In this document: positions 10,270 to 18,524 of the stretch, piece after piece
Position numbering within the stretch: position 1 is the stretch's first letter
How the letters are laid out: each line of letters starts with the position of its first letter
Source: Jimgerdemannia flammicorona
Taxonomy: Eukaryota; Mucoromycota; Endogonomycetes; Endogonales; Endogonaceae
Assembly (NCBI GenBank): GCA_003990745.1
Contig: RBNI01002311.1
Location: forward strand, 1-18,892
Length of the DNA: 18,892 bases
Reading direction: 5' to 3'
The notes under the pieces: generated by a model
Told to the model about the DNA's origin: nothing
Database searches by the model: none
What the model saw: only the letters and a program-made list of their open reading frames with translations
Made by a program: the position numbers and the translations under genes

Positions 10270-10311
10270 TGGCAGTGGCAATGGTGATGGTGATGGTGAT
10301 GGCGATGGCAG
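10270..10311 (+). repeat. GGTGAT microsatellite inside the hAT-borne gene
   Basis: Imperfect GGTGAT/GGCGAT hexamers. In the proposed frame it encodes alternating Gly-Asp. In another frame it would encode Met-Val repeats. Confidence 0.7.
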
Positions 10312-10698
10312 GAATGAGGGTGAATTCCAGTAACAACTTACAGTGGCCCTTTGGATCTCAGAATTCACAGACCTCACAGCTATGTACGTGGCAGTCTTTT
10401 TGGAGCAGCCAGTAGTAGATATAGGTTACTCTTTTCTGCTACTACTTTTTACTTATTTAAATTCCCCCAGTACAATCTGATTCACCTTGTGCTCTTCTTA
10501 GGGTTCACAGCTCTACAGCGAGATCTGCCAACTTTATTCGCAATATCTGGTCAAGATGAAGAAAGGTTGGAGGACATTGCAGGGCATGCCTTTGGTGGCT
10601 GAGCTGTTGAGTCAATGCATCACATGGCAGAGGTCTCAAAAGGAACAGAAGCAAGCCTTCATAAGCAATCTTGTGCAACTTGTGCAACTCATCAGCAT

Positions 10699-10920
10699 GT
10701 AACTCGTTGGCATACAGCTCACTCACTCACTCACTCATGCTCTTTTTCTGGAATACCCATCTCCATGTTTTATTTAATTTCATTTTTTATGTGGTCTCTC
10801 TCTAAAAAACACCCACACCTATATACAACCTGCATACAACCTGTCCACACACAACCCATCTGCATGCAACCCATCTGCACACTTATCTTGATCCCTCAGA
10901 TCAGGGCTCAGTTCTATTAG
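10699..10920 (+). other. Repeat-rich stretch, possibly an intron of the hAT-borne gene
   Basis: Starts with a GTAACT donor-like site and contains (CTCA)n near 10715-10735 and repeated CAACC(C)ATCTGCA-type motifs at 10830-10880. It ends at TTCTATTAG. No coding signal is seen inside. Confidence 0.4.
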
Positions 10921-11654
10921 AAAGGAGAGTTCAAAGTTACCTGAATTCAACCACATCTGGCATCTGATCAGATAGAGAAATTTAAGGGCAAGATGTTCAG
11001 CATAAGTAGTACCAGCATCATCATCAAGGCTTGGGGGTCTATATTTGAATCAGAGCCAATCATTCTTAACCAAGGAGTCCATTGGTCAGCAGGAGTAACT
11101 AACGATGGAGAGAATTATATCTTTATTAATGAACACAGAGAGGTGGTTGCGATGGTAGTAAGGAATCTCTACAGTGACAAGCTTCACTGCCACATCAACA
11201 AGATTTGCGAGGATTGTATCAAATATTAGATGGCAGAAAAGAGAGGGTGAAAAAAGCAAGGAGGGGGGGTTTGGATAGGAATTGGGTATACTTCAATACT
11301 GGCGAAGAGTGGGTTCTGGAGTTCCGAAATCCCCTGCACTCATCTCCCTTTTTTTTTTTTCTCCTCTCTAGATAAATCACACTCTTTGCTAATATACTCT
11401 TTTTGATACAATTCCAGAGATGCACAAGATTCTGTACCCCTACTGGAACTTTAGAAGTACTGTCAAAGAGCAAACTGTGTGTGAGCATAACATGGCCTAT
11501 ATGGCAATGGCAGCTATAATCTGGGGTTCTTTGAGCAGATTGGTAGAATATATGGCAGGCTAGCTTGGTGGTGATCTCAGCACAGCTGTATATACATTCT
11601 TAGTGCAATTTAGCATGCTGTATGAGATGAGGAGCTCCACTTTTTTAGGGTACT

Positions 11655-11708
11655 GTAGCCTGGGGAGATTCTGCAGCCTGGGGGGTTTTTGCAGCCTGGG
11701 GGGTTTCT
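11655..11708. repeat. 18-bp tandem repeat, 3 copies
   Basis: GTAGCCTGGGGAGATTCT at 11655 is followed at 11673 and 11691 by GCAGCCTGGGGGGTTTYT. It falls in the presumed last intron of the hAT-borne gene. Confidence 0.85.
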
Positions 11709-12171
11709 GCCCCCCTGTATACAAAAAGGACTGACCAGTTGTTGTCCATTTTGGCAGGTTTCCAAGCTGGGGCTCTCAGGGCTGGACCAAGAGCAGGCAT
11801 CCACCAGCACAGCCTGGCAGTATGAGGTCCTAGACCAAGGGTTCACTCAACTGTATGCTCATATCACATCAGGATATATCAGGCACAACATTTCTCTGCC
11901 CATACACACAGACAACAATGTCACCTTGGTAATGTTTTATGTCCCAGAAAAGAAGGGCCCAACCTGGGAGGATAGCAGAGGAGTCTGGTATAACCTCACC
12001 TATAGTTTCAGAGTCCCATTTGCGGCCAACATGGTTGTTCTCTTCCAATTACACAACCACCATGGCACCATCACCTTCGAGGAGAGCTTGGACACAACAG
12101 TCATTGCACTCACAATAGATGAGAGGCTCATCAAGGCCTGAGACCAGTGGGTGGAGCAGTTTTTGTATGAG

Positions 12172-12270
12172 TTAGGCAATCTTTCACAAGGGATAGGCAG
12201 TCTTTCATGAGGGTTAGGCAGTCATTTTGTGTGGATTGGGCAGTCATTTTGTACAGATTGGACAGTCTTA
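12172..12270. repeat. About 22-bp tandem repeat, 5 copies
   Basis: GGCAGTC-type cores recur at about 12174, 12195, 12216, 12238 and 12260 with TTTCATGAGGG or TTTTGTGTGGA between. It begins about 30 bp after the stop of the hAT-borne gene. Confidence 0.8.
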
Positions 12271-12442
12271 TATGGGGGGTTGGGCCAGGCACCTTTTCTG
12301 TAGTACTAGCTTAGCCATTATGCAGGGCCCTACCAGCCCCTTGGCCCTGCTCTACAGTGTTACTGGTATAGTGCTGCAGTGCAGGGCCAGAGTGTCCATG
12401 GGACCCAAACTGGTAATGGGGCCTGAACCTATGGTGGACTTT

Positions 12443-12542
12443 GACTGCCAGTAGTACCCTCTGACTGCCAGAAATGTCCTTCAACTGCCAGAAGCACCCT
12501 CCGACCACCAGAAACACCCTCTGACTACCAGAAGCACCCTCC
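12443..12542. repeat. 20-bp tandem repeat, 5 copies
   Basis: GACTGCCAGAAGCACCCTCY-like units start at 12443, 12463, 12483, 12503 and 12523 with exact 20-bp spacing. Confidence 0.9.
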
Positions 12543-12560
12543 ACCCCAGACTTCTTGATG

Positions 12561-13215
12561 GCTTGGGGCTGCCCCTACATCGCTGGTAGAGGGCCGCAAA
12601 TTTTGTGCACTCCCTCCACCTGTCCCGCCTGTCCTGGACACTTACGGCTTGGGGCTGCCCCTTGCTGCTGGTGGAGGGCTGCAAATTTTGCACACTCCCT
12701 TACTGACCCTATGCCCACTAACTCTGCCAACCAACCCTGCCCACTGACCCAGATGCTGACAGCTTGGGGCTGCTCCTCACTACTGGTGGAGGGCCACAAA
12801 TTTTGCATGCTCTCTCCATCTACCCTGCCTGTCCTGGATACTTGTGGCTTGGGGCTGCCCCTTGCTGCTGGCAGAGGGCTGCAAATTTTGTGCACTCTCT
12901 CCATCAACCCTATGCCCACTAATCCTGCTGACCAACCTCACCCACTGACCTGGGCACTGATAGCTTGAGGCTGCCTCTTGCTGCTGGCAGAGGGCCGCAA
13001 GTTTTGCATACTCCTTCTGCCAACCCCCCTGACCAGGACACTTGTGGCTTGGGGCTGTCCCTTGCTGCCAGCAGAGAGCCACAAATTTTGCATACTTCCT
13101 CTGCCGACCCACCCACCAACCTGAGCACTGATAGCTTGGGGCTACTCCTTACTGCTGGTGGAGAGCCGCAAACATTGCATGCTCCCTCTGCTGCTACTGC
13201 TAACCCCACCAACTG
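12561..13215. repeat. Tandem array with alternating 85- and 116-bp units
   Basis: The core GCTTGGGGCTGCCCCTTGCT, continuing into GAGGGCCGCAAATTTTGCA, starts at 12561, 12647, 12762, 12847, 12963, 13047 and 13134. Spacings are 86, 115, 85, 116, 84 and 87 bp. Short spacers (CCTGTCCTGGACACTT type) alternate with long ones (CCTATGCCCACTAA type), giving a 201-bp dimer repeated about three times before the pattern shortens. Open frames on both strands here reflect periodicity, not genes. Confidence 0.92.
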
Positions 13216-13926
13216 CTGCCCACTTGGGCCGCAAACTTTAGGCCAAGTCCTCAGGGTTTTTTACCTTTTTATTATTTTTGAAAGATATTAAATATTCCAC
13301 AAGACCAACCAACTTATCTGCAAACCCCCAGGACCTACTGAATTTTAGCAGCCTGAGCCCCACCAAGACTTCAGATACATACATACCTGAATTGTCTCAG
13401 CATTCAGCATACACCTCTTTGGGGCAATGAGGTCCACCCCACCTGAGAACACTCACTCGATGGGAGCACTAGAGGCAGGAATTGCCAGGTAGTCCCAAGC
13501 TATGCCATATAGGCTAGAGAAGTCCATTTGATGCAGCTGCACACCCCAGTGAGTAGAGTGGTGGTTAGATTGGTAAGTTAAATTGGCCCAACACCCACTT
13601 GATAATACCCACCTAACAACCCACCTTCTATCAGTTGAGCACCTCTGTGCCCTCTAGCAGGATCATGCAGTTACTAGCAAGATAAATGGTAAGTTTGTCT
13701 ATTAATGGCAGCTCTTCCACTGATGGCTCCCTCTTCCTCTTTCTGCTGAAGTAAATGTGGGACAGGAGGGATCTCTCAGCATATTCATCTGGACTTTAGC
13801 TGGAACCTTGCAGTGGTATGTAGTTTTTTTGGTATACTTCAATTATGGCCTACTTGGTTCTCTCAATGAAGTACTACTCCCAGCCCTGATCTTTATGGTA
13901 TTGTAGCTTTAAGCATAGGTCCAGCA

Positions 13927-14012
13927 CTATTCAAAGAAGAGGAGAGAGTGAGTTTTTGCAGAGGTTTCTCTGTTTTGGAAGAGGTAACAGCCACACACCA
14001 ATATTGACATAC
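13927..14012 (-). other. Later intron of the hAT transposase (86 bp)
   Basis: GTATGT donor and TTGAATAG acceptor. Splicing joins YSIST to VLDLCLKLQYH in frame, matching the conserved VLDPRLKLxYH segment of hAT transposases. Confidence 0.8.
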
Positions 14013-15715
14013 CTGTACTGATTGAGTATACAGCAGTATCTGTTTGGGAGTAGTACTTTCTGAGCTTGCTAAGAGCAACCTCTATAGTATCTCTCTAATC
14101 CAGGCTCAACCATAAATCACTGCAATCCTTCAGCCTGTCCTCAAGCTTGTCCTCTAGCCAGTCAATTAGAAGGTTGTATACTAGTATTGCCAAGCTTATT
14201 GTTGAGGTCATTTGTTTGACTATATCCTTCATACAATCGTCGAAACACTGACAGTTATATGTAGTGAGATGTTGCATTGTACAGAGATAGACAAAACGAG
14301 TATAGAGGCTAACAAAATAAGTATGGAGCCAGAGCAATTACCACTTACTTCCAAAACTCTGACAATATTCCTAAGTACATCCCACTTACTTTCACCTAGA
14401 GCCTCAGCCTGTATTTCCTTATCAGCAGCCACTGTTAAATCTATTGGCTTTTTTTGTTTTTTTTTTTTTAAAATAAATCATCAATTATCCAAAATAAGTT
14501 GCTTCAGCTAACTGAAGAAAAAAAGAATGCATACCATAGCAAACTCTAGTGTGTGCTGGATTATTGCAAATATTGAGTTCCAATACATATAGATGTCCAA
14601 TATAAGCTCTTTTAGAGCTAAACTGATTGCCCTATACTGCACAGCAAATTTGTCTCATTATTGTGGGGATGATCAGACCAATACAACCAGGTTGCACAGC
14701 TTGGAAATTATACTCAGGGCCCCTCCTCTCTTGGATGTTTTGTCTATGTGTATAAGATAGTTCTGAACAACAAGGTTTAGTATATAGGCCTAGTATCATA
14801 TATGGCAGCTTTCTGTACTGAAGGCCATATTTTCCTGTTTGAGGCTGGCTACTAAAACTTTGAAAAATGTTGAGTTGTTTGTAGCATTGTCTGTCATAAT
14901 GGCCAAAATCTGTACTTGAAATATTCAGTCAGCGAATTTATGCAAAAATAAATAACCAATAAAATCTAGTTTGTTTTAGGACCTCCCTCAAAATGCCAAC
15001 CTAATGGCAAGTCCCCCTTTTTTACCTTGGTTGTGATCCCAAGCTTCTGGATACAACTAATAAAAGTATCTGCAATGTTATTTCCAGAATGAGGGCCAGT
15101 AAGTTTGATGAAGTCAAGGGTGAGAGATTTAAGCTACCAATCAAGGTCAATCTAATGACTGGTAATACCCAGAAATAAAATTGCATTGGGAGATATCCAT
15201 GTGTCGATTGTAAATGAAATTTTGTCTGCCAAATTCTGCTTATTAAATGTGAGGTTAAATTGGTGAGCTCTTTTATATAATTCAGCTTGCAAAGGTCACA
15301 GTGTTGCTCTTATTTTACCTAAAGTGTCTGGTAGAGATTGTCATGCTCCTTCCTATAGGCCTCCAGGATATCTTTGCAAATAGTATTGGCACTTGGCAAA
15401 TATAAATCATGCTTGAGGAGGCCAAAGATACTATGTAATTAATCACTCTTGATGGTTGTGAATGGCTGGTCTGTGCATACAATCCAGTAAATGAGCTGAT
15501 TTTGAAATTCTGCTGAAGAGTATGATTAAATATTTTTAATTAAATGGTATTATTGATATAGAAATAGTTGGGCAATTGGATAAATATACCCACTACAGCT
15601 TGGATGTCGATTTTACATATTTGTCTCTGTGTTCTTTTTGATTTTATCAGAGTGCTTGTCTTTTATGTATCAATTTATGTTCGAAGTTATACCCCCAAGC
15701 ATTTTGAACTTCTGG

Positions 15716-15804
15716 CTGATGCAATTTATAGAGGTGGATGAAATAATATCATGTGTGTATCAAAATAAACAAAAAGTGTCAATAGGTGCATCTTAATTTT
15801 TTAC
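15716..15804 (-). other. Intron 1 of the hAT transposase (89 bp)
   Basis: GTAAAA donor after TTGCAG and GCATCAG acceptor. Removing it joins CNYC to SQKFKMLGG in frame and completes the BED-finger core. Confidence 0.75.
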
Positions 15805-15959
15805 CTGCAATAATTACAAATAATATTATTTTCTATCTTAGTATAATGTTGCCAGATTTCAGAGCAAGGATTACATGGAAGGTGTGGAACTATCAGAGAT
15901 GTTTAACTTGAAGCATCATCAGTATTGTGAACTGTTGAAGACTGATCTGTCAACATGTG

Positions 15960-16035
15960 TATTTATGTATTTGTATATACATGTGTATACATATATATGT
16001 ATTGTATATGTATGTATATATATTATATTATAGAT
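15960..16035. repeat. TATG/TATA-rich microsatellite
   Basis: Runs of TGTATATACATG and TATGTATG between the transposase start and the right subterminal repeats. It may overlap the transposase promoter. Confidence 0.6.
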
Positions 16036-16059
16036 GCATCTGGCATATGAGTCATGTAG

Positions 16060-16290
16060 AGAATTTGAATTGGAGGATTCAGATTGAAAGATTTGAATTG
16101 GAGGATTTGAATTGGAGGATTCAAATTGGAGGATTCAGATTGAGTGATTCAGATTGAGTGATTCAGATTGAGTAATTCAGATTGAGTGATTTGGATTGAG
16201 TGATTTGGATTGGAGTAGTTTGGATAGGTGATTTGGATAGAGCAATTCAGATGGAGTAATTCGGATTAATTCAAGTTGATTTGGATGGCT
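16060..16290. repeat. Right subterminal minisatellite of the hAT
   Basis: Units of 14-15 bp, first AATTGGAGGATTCAG-like and then GATTCAGATTGAGT repeated about six times before decaying. Its open frame on the plus strand is a repeat artefact, not a gene. Confidence 0.75.
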
Positions 16291-16299
16291 TCGGATTTG

Positions 16300-16370
16300 A
16301 AATTCGGATCAAACTATCATGTGACAAATTGAATCTGGATTTGATTCAAATTGACTCATTCAGAGTACTA
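16300..16370 (-). repeat. Right terminal inverted repeat of the hAT
   Basis: Its reverse complement begins TAGTACTCTGAATGAGTC and aligns with the left end. Differences are mostly transitions. Confidence 0.85.
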
Positions 16371-16378
16371 AGCCTAAG
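16371..16378. repeat. Right 8-bp target-site duplication of the hAT element
   Basis: AGCCTAAG, identical to 9775-9782, directly after the right TIR end ...GAGTACTA at 16370. Confidence 0.9.
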
Positions 16379-16447
16379 TTAATGGAGAGACAGTATTTGA
16401 TGGGTGGTAGGGGAGGGTTTTGGCCTATATAGTCTAGATTCTCTTCT

Positions 16448-16453
16448 AATAAA
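16448..16453 (+). terminator. AATAAA polyadenylation signal of the younger retroposon
   Basis: AATAAA lies 24 bp before the A tail that begins at 16478, a normal distance for cleavage and polyadenylation. Confidence 0.65.
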
Positions 16454-16496
16454 AATCTGCAGGACTTTGAGTTTGTTAAAAAAAAAAAAAAAAAAA

Positions 16497-16504
16497 CTAT
16501 ATAA
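16497..16504. repeat. Right target-site duplication of the younger retroposon
   Basis: CTATATAA directly after the 19-base A tail, matching 8702-8709. Confidence 0.75.
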
Positions 16505-17375
16505 CAAAGCCCTCACTACTCTAAATAAAGTAATAGGTAAAGAAAAAATTCTCTAAAAAATACAAAATAGTAAGTAAGATCTAGTTCTCTCTAATGAGAT
16601 AAGTAAAGAACTTATATATATATGAGATAAGAAGAGACTCCTAATACTCTATTACTCAAGCTTATAGATCTTGATCATATTACTATATTAGCATAGTTTT
16701 AGTTGAGTATAGTCTAAATATCTGATCTAGATAACTTTAGGTCTCTAAATAATTCCAAATAACCAGAGCTCAACCCTATATATTATCAAGAGATACTGAG
16801 AGTAATATCTACTATTTAACTACTCTGTACTAATCAGAAGACTCTACTAATCTAATATGTATCTATACTAGCCTTAATGGCTGTTATCCATCTGATATCC
16901 AACTAGTCTACTATTATTACTCTTTTATCAATCTGTAATAATCATCTTTTTTCTCATTCTGATACTATTTAAAAAACAGTTACTTATATCAAAACTGTAC
17001 TTACCAAGAAGCTTGCCAGATACTAACAATCTGCAGGTAACCTATACTAATACTTGTTATCCAAGATCAGACAACTCTCTATGTAATCTATAATATATCA
17101 AAATGATACCTATTAGTAATAGTAAAAGGAAGAAGATATCATATCAAAAATGAGTATATTCCAAATATAGCTAAAGATACTAAAAACTGTAAAAAAATAG
17201 AGAAAACACTAATCTGATACTGATAAAGGAGTAACTCATCACTATTGTCTTTCTCTCACTATTCTATAATAGATATGACAAAATACCCAAAATAGAGTAT
17301 ATAAGTTATAGAAAAGAAACTTAGAAAATTACTTACCAAAATCTTGTAACTGATATAATAGTAGAGAAAGGAACC

Positions 17376-17935
17376 ATAAATAAATATATATTTTGAACTT
17401 ACTCTATAACTAATTCTAAAAGTTAAAAGAGATAAGAATTTAAAATAAAGAAATTTGATATACTTTAAAAATTAAATATCTATTATAGTATATTATATTA
17501 TTTATTAAAATATCAAAACTAATAAATTAAACTAGTTATAAATATTATAATTTATAAATTAATTTTGATTTTAATTTAATTTATTAAAAGTATTAAAATA
17601 TTATTATTAAACTTAAATAATAGTAAATTTATCATTTTTACTAAGTAATATTTAAAGTAAAAACTTTAAATTTTAATATTATATTAATTACTTTTATAAA
17701 ATAATAAGAATAATATTTATTATTATTATTAGAGTTTAATGATATACTTATTAGTTTATAAGAATATATATTTTACATTTATAGTAATAATTAAAATAAA
17801 TTTAAAGTGAGAAACTATTATATTAGTTAAAGTAATACTCTTATAAATAATAATAATAATAATATAATATAATAAAAAAGAAAGAAATAATAATAATCAA
17901 AAATAATTCCAAAGTTATCATAGTATTATTGAGAT
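17376..17935. other. Very AT-rich gene-free block
   Basis: Almost all A/T, with TAA/ATA trinucleotide runs near 17846-17880. No reading frame or motif is supported. It may be a further RIP-degraded repeat or an extension of the older retroposon. Confidence 0.6.
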
Positions 17936-18198
17936 CACTTTTGAAAAATGGGCCAGCACCATATCTTTACATATGAATAAGACAAGATTTTGGAGAGAAA
18001 GAAAAGGATGTTTTATCTTCTTTCAGTTTGTGTTTCACATGATATACATTATACCATGCTTTTGATAATACTAATTTCGGCACAAGACGCAAACGCATGG
18101 TTTGGGTGTGTCGGCCCGATGGACGATGAACGTGCATAGCATTGCATTCGTACAAGAGCTATACCCAGACAGGAAATAATGACCGAGCGATTTTTTAT

Positions 18199-18268
18199 GG
18201 TTTATTGGTTTTTTGGTTTTTTGGTTTATCGGTTTATTGGCTTATCGGTTTATTGGTTTATTGGTTTA
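18199..18268 (+). repeat. Octamer tandem repeat GGTTTATT, 8.75 copies
   Basis: Perfect 8-bp phase with variants GGTTTATT, GGTTTTTT, GGTTTATC and GGCTTATC. Confidence 0.9.
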
Positions 18269-18477
18269 GGATTACAAAGGATATTGTTTTGCGCCCATTT
18301 TGGCCGTTTCCTCACATGAGTGTTGGAATATCTACAACGATTTGTTTCTATTGCTCCAAGCATCAATTTCGCCTTAATAATATGGTTCAGCCTTTTTTTA
18401 TTCTTTGTGTCACTTGGAATTTAGTTTAGCCGACGTGCATTACGCATTGTCACACGGCTGTTCATAACCACCATCAC

Positions 18478-18524
18478 CCTTGCCTAGTCTAGGAACCTTG
18501 CCCAGTCTAGAAACCTCGCCTAGT
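18478..18524. repeat. 18-bp tandem repeat, about 2.6 copies
   Basis: CCTTGCCTAGTCTAGGAA at 18478, then a close variant at 18496 and a partial third copy from 18514. Confidence 0.8.

Larger units (their letters stand above)
10157..12141 (+). pseudogene. Unrecognised multi-exon gene carried inside the hAT, opposite to the transposase
   Basis: Best model: exon 10157-10184 (MIIKRGSIQ), intron 10185-10232 with a CTGAC branch-like site, exon 10233-10411, intron 10412-10501, exon 10502 to about 10698, an intron to about 10920, exons to about 11340 and 11405-11649, and a final exon from about 11758 to TGA at 12139-12141. The first two introns preserve frame exactly. Exon 2 has a Gly-Asp repeat (GDGDGDG) from a GGTGAT microsatellite, then a helical stretch. 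Later exons give GVHWSAGVTNDGENYIF and, last, a clean 128-residue segment with NNVTLVMFYVPEKKG. Defects are a TAA at 10331, a frame break near 10973, uncertainty at 11215-11340, and a TAG after EYMAG (about 11560) that looks like a former TGG. Boundaries after 10698 are approximate and not all phases agree. I know no matching family. It could be a captured host gene or a second transposon gene. Confidence 0.55.
13345..15956 (-). pseudogene. hAT transposase with BED zinc finger, inactivated
   Basis: The enzyme would cut and paste the element. ATG at 15956 leads to a BED finger (SEIWQHYTKI, CNYC, then KFKMLGGITSN after an 89-bp intron at 15804-15716). Next come AEFQNQLIYWIVCTDQPFT near 15513, FTIDTWISPN with the first catalytic Asp near 15205, GPHSGNNIADTF, and MTDNATNNSTFF with the second Asp near 14891. 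Then TISLAILVYNLLIDWLEDK near 14230 and VLDLCLKLQYHKDQGWE, formed in frame across an 86-bp intron (14012-13927). The C-terminal hAT dimerisation block DYLAIPASSAPIE-stop-VFSGG lies near 13450, ending CMYLKSWWGSGC before TAA 13347-13345. Stops include 15903, 14095, 13874, 13850 and 13453; several are TGG to TAG. Frame changes separate the 15513 and 15205 blocks and others. The third catalytic residue was not located. Confidence 0.92.
9783..16370 (-). mobile_element. hAT-superfamily DNA transposon, 6,588 bp, with a second gene
   Basis: The ends are inverted copies: left TAGTGCTTTGAATAA, right (reverse complement) TAGTACTCTGAATGA, with similarity continuing for about 70 bp (AGATTCAATT and TTTGTCAYATGAT shared). 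An identical 8-bp duplication, AGCCTAAG, flanks it, as expected for hAT, and TAGTG fits the hAT terminal consensus YARNG. Inside are a BED-finger hAT transposase on the minus strand, an unrelated multi-exon gene on the plus strand, subterminal GATT-rich repeats at both ends and several tandem arrays. It inserted into the younger retroposon. The transposase is inactivated by stops. Confidence 0.92.
8710..16496 (+). mobile_element. Younger poly(A) retroposon copy, interrupted by the hAT element
   Basis: The body is 8710-9782 joined to 16379-16496, about 1,191 bp once the hAT and its duplicated target are removed. It ends with 19 As (16478-16496) preceded by AATAAA at 16448-16453. The 8-bp repeat CTATATAA flanks it on both sides. 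These are marks of target-primed reverse transcription. It is less AT-rich than the older copy. I found no endonuclease or reverse-transcriptase motif, and reading frames are short (an 80-residue stretch near 8710-8947, others broken). It could be a 5'-truncated LINE end or a large non-autonomous, SINE-like retroposon. Confidence 0.75.
8389..17375 (-). mobile_element. Older retroposon copy, minus strand, split by later insertions
   Basis: The two visible pieces are about 8429-8709 and 16505-17375. Piece one aligns with the reverse complement of 16379-16478 plus 9600-9782. Piece two aligns with the reverse complement of about 8717-9607. Together they form one collinear, inverted copy of the element at 8710-16496. 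Almost all differences make this copy more AT-rich (CTGTA to CTATA, ACCATGC to ACTATAC). The 5' end may extend beyond 17375, where the sequence becomes too AT-rich to follow. No coding domain is recognisable. Confidence 0.75.

Noticed and set aside
12555..13212. Several overlapping open frames of 97-137 codons on both strands
   Set aside because: They lie within the 85/116-bp tandem array. Repeats free of stops stay open in many frames, and none matches a protein pattern.
15957..16157. 66-codon frame with NWRIQIERFELEDLNWRI
   Set aside because: It is the translation of the hAT subterminal minisatellite and the adjoining TATG microsatellite.
18142..18429. 95-codon frame with a hydrophobic LVFWFFGLSVYW stretch
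   Set aside because: The membrane-like part is the GGTTTATT array. Nothing else in it is recognisable.
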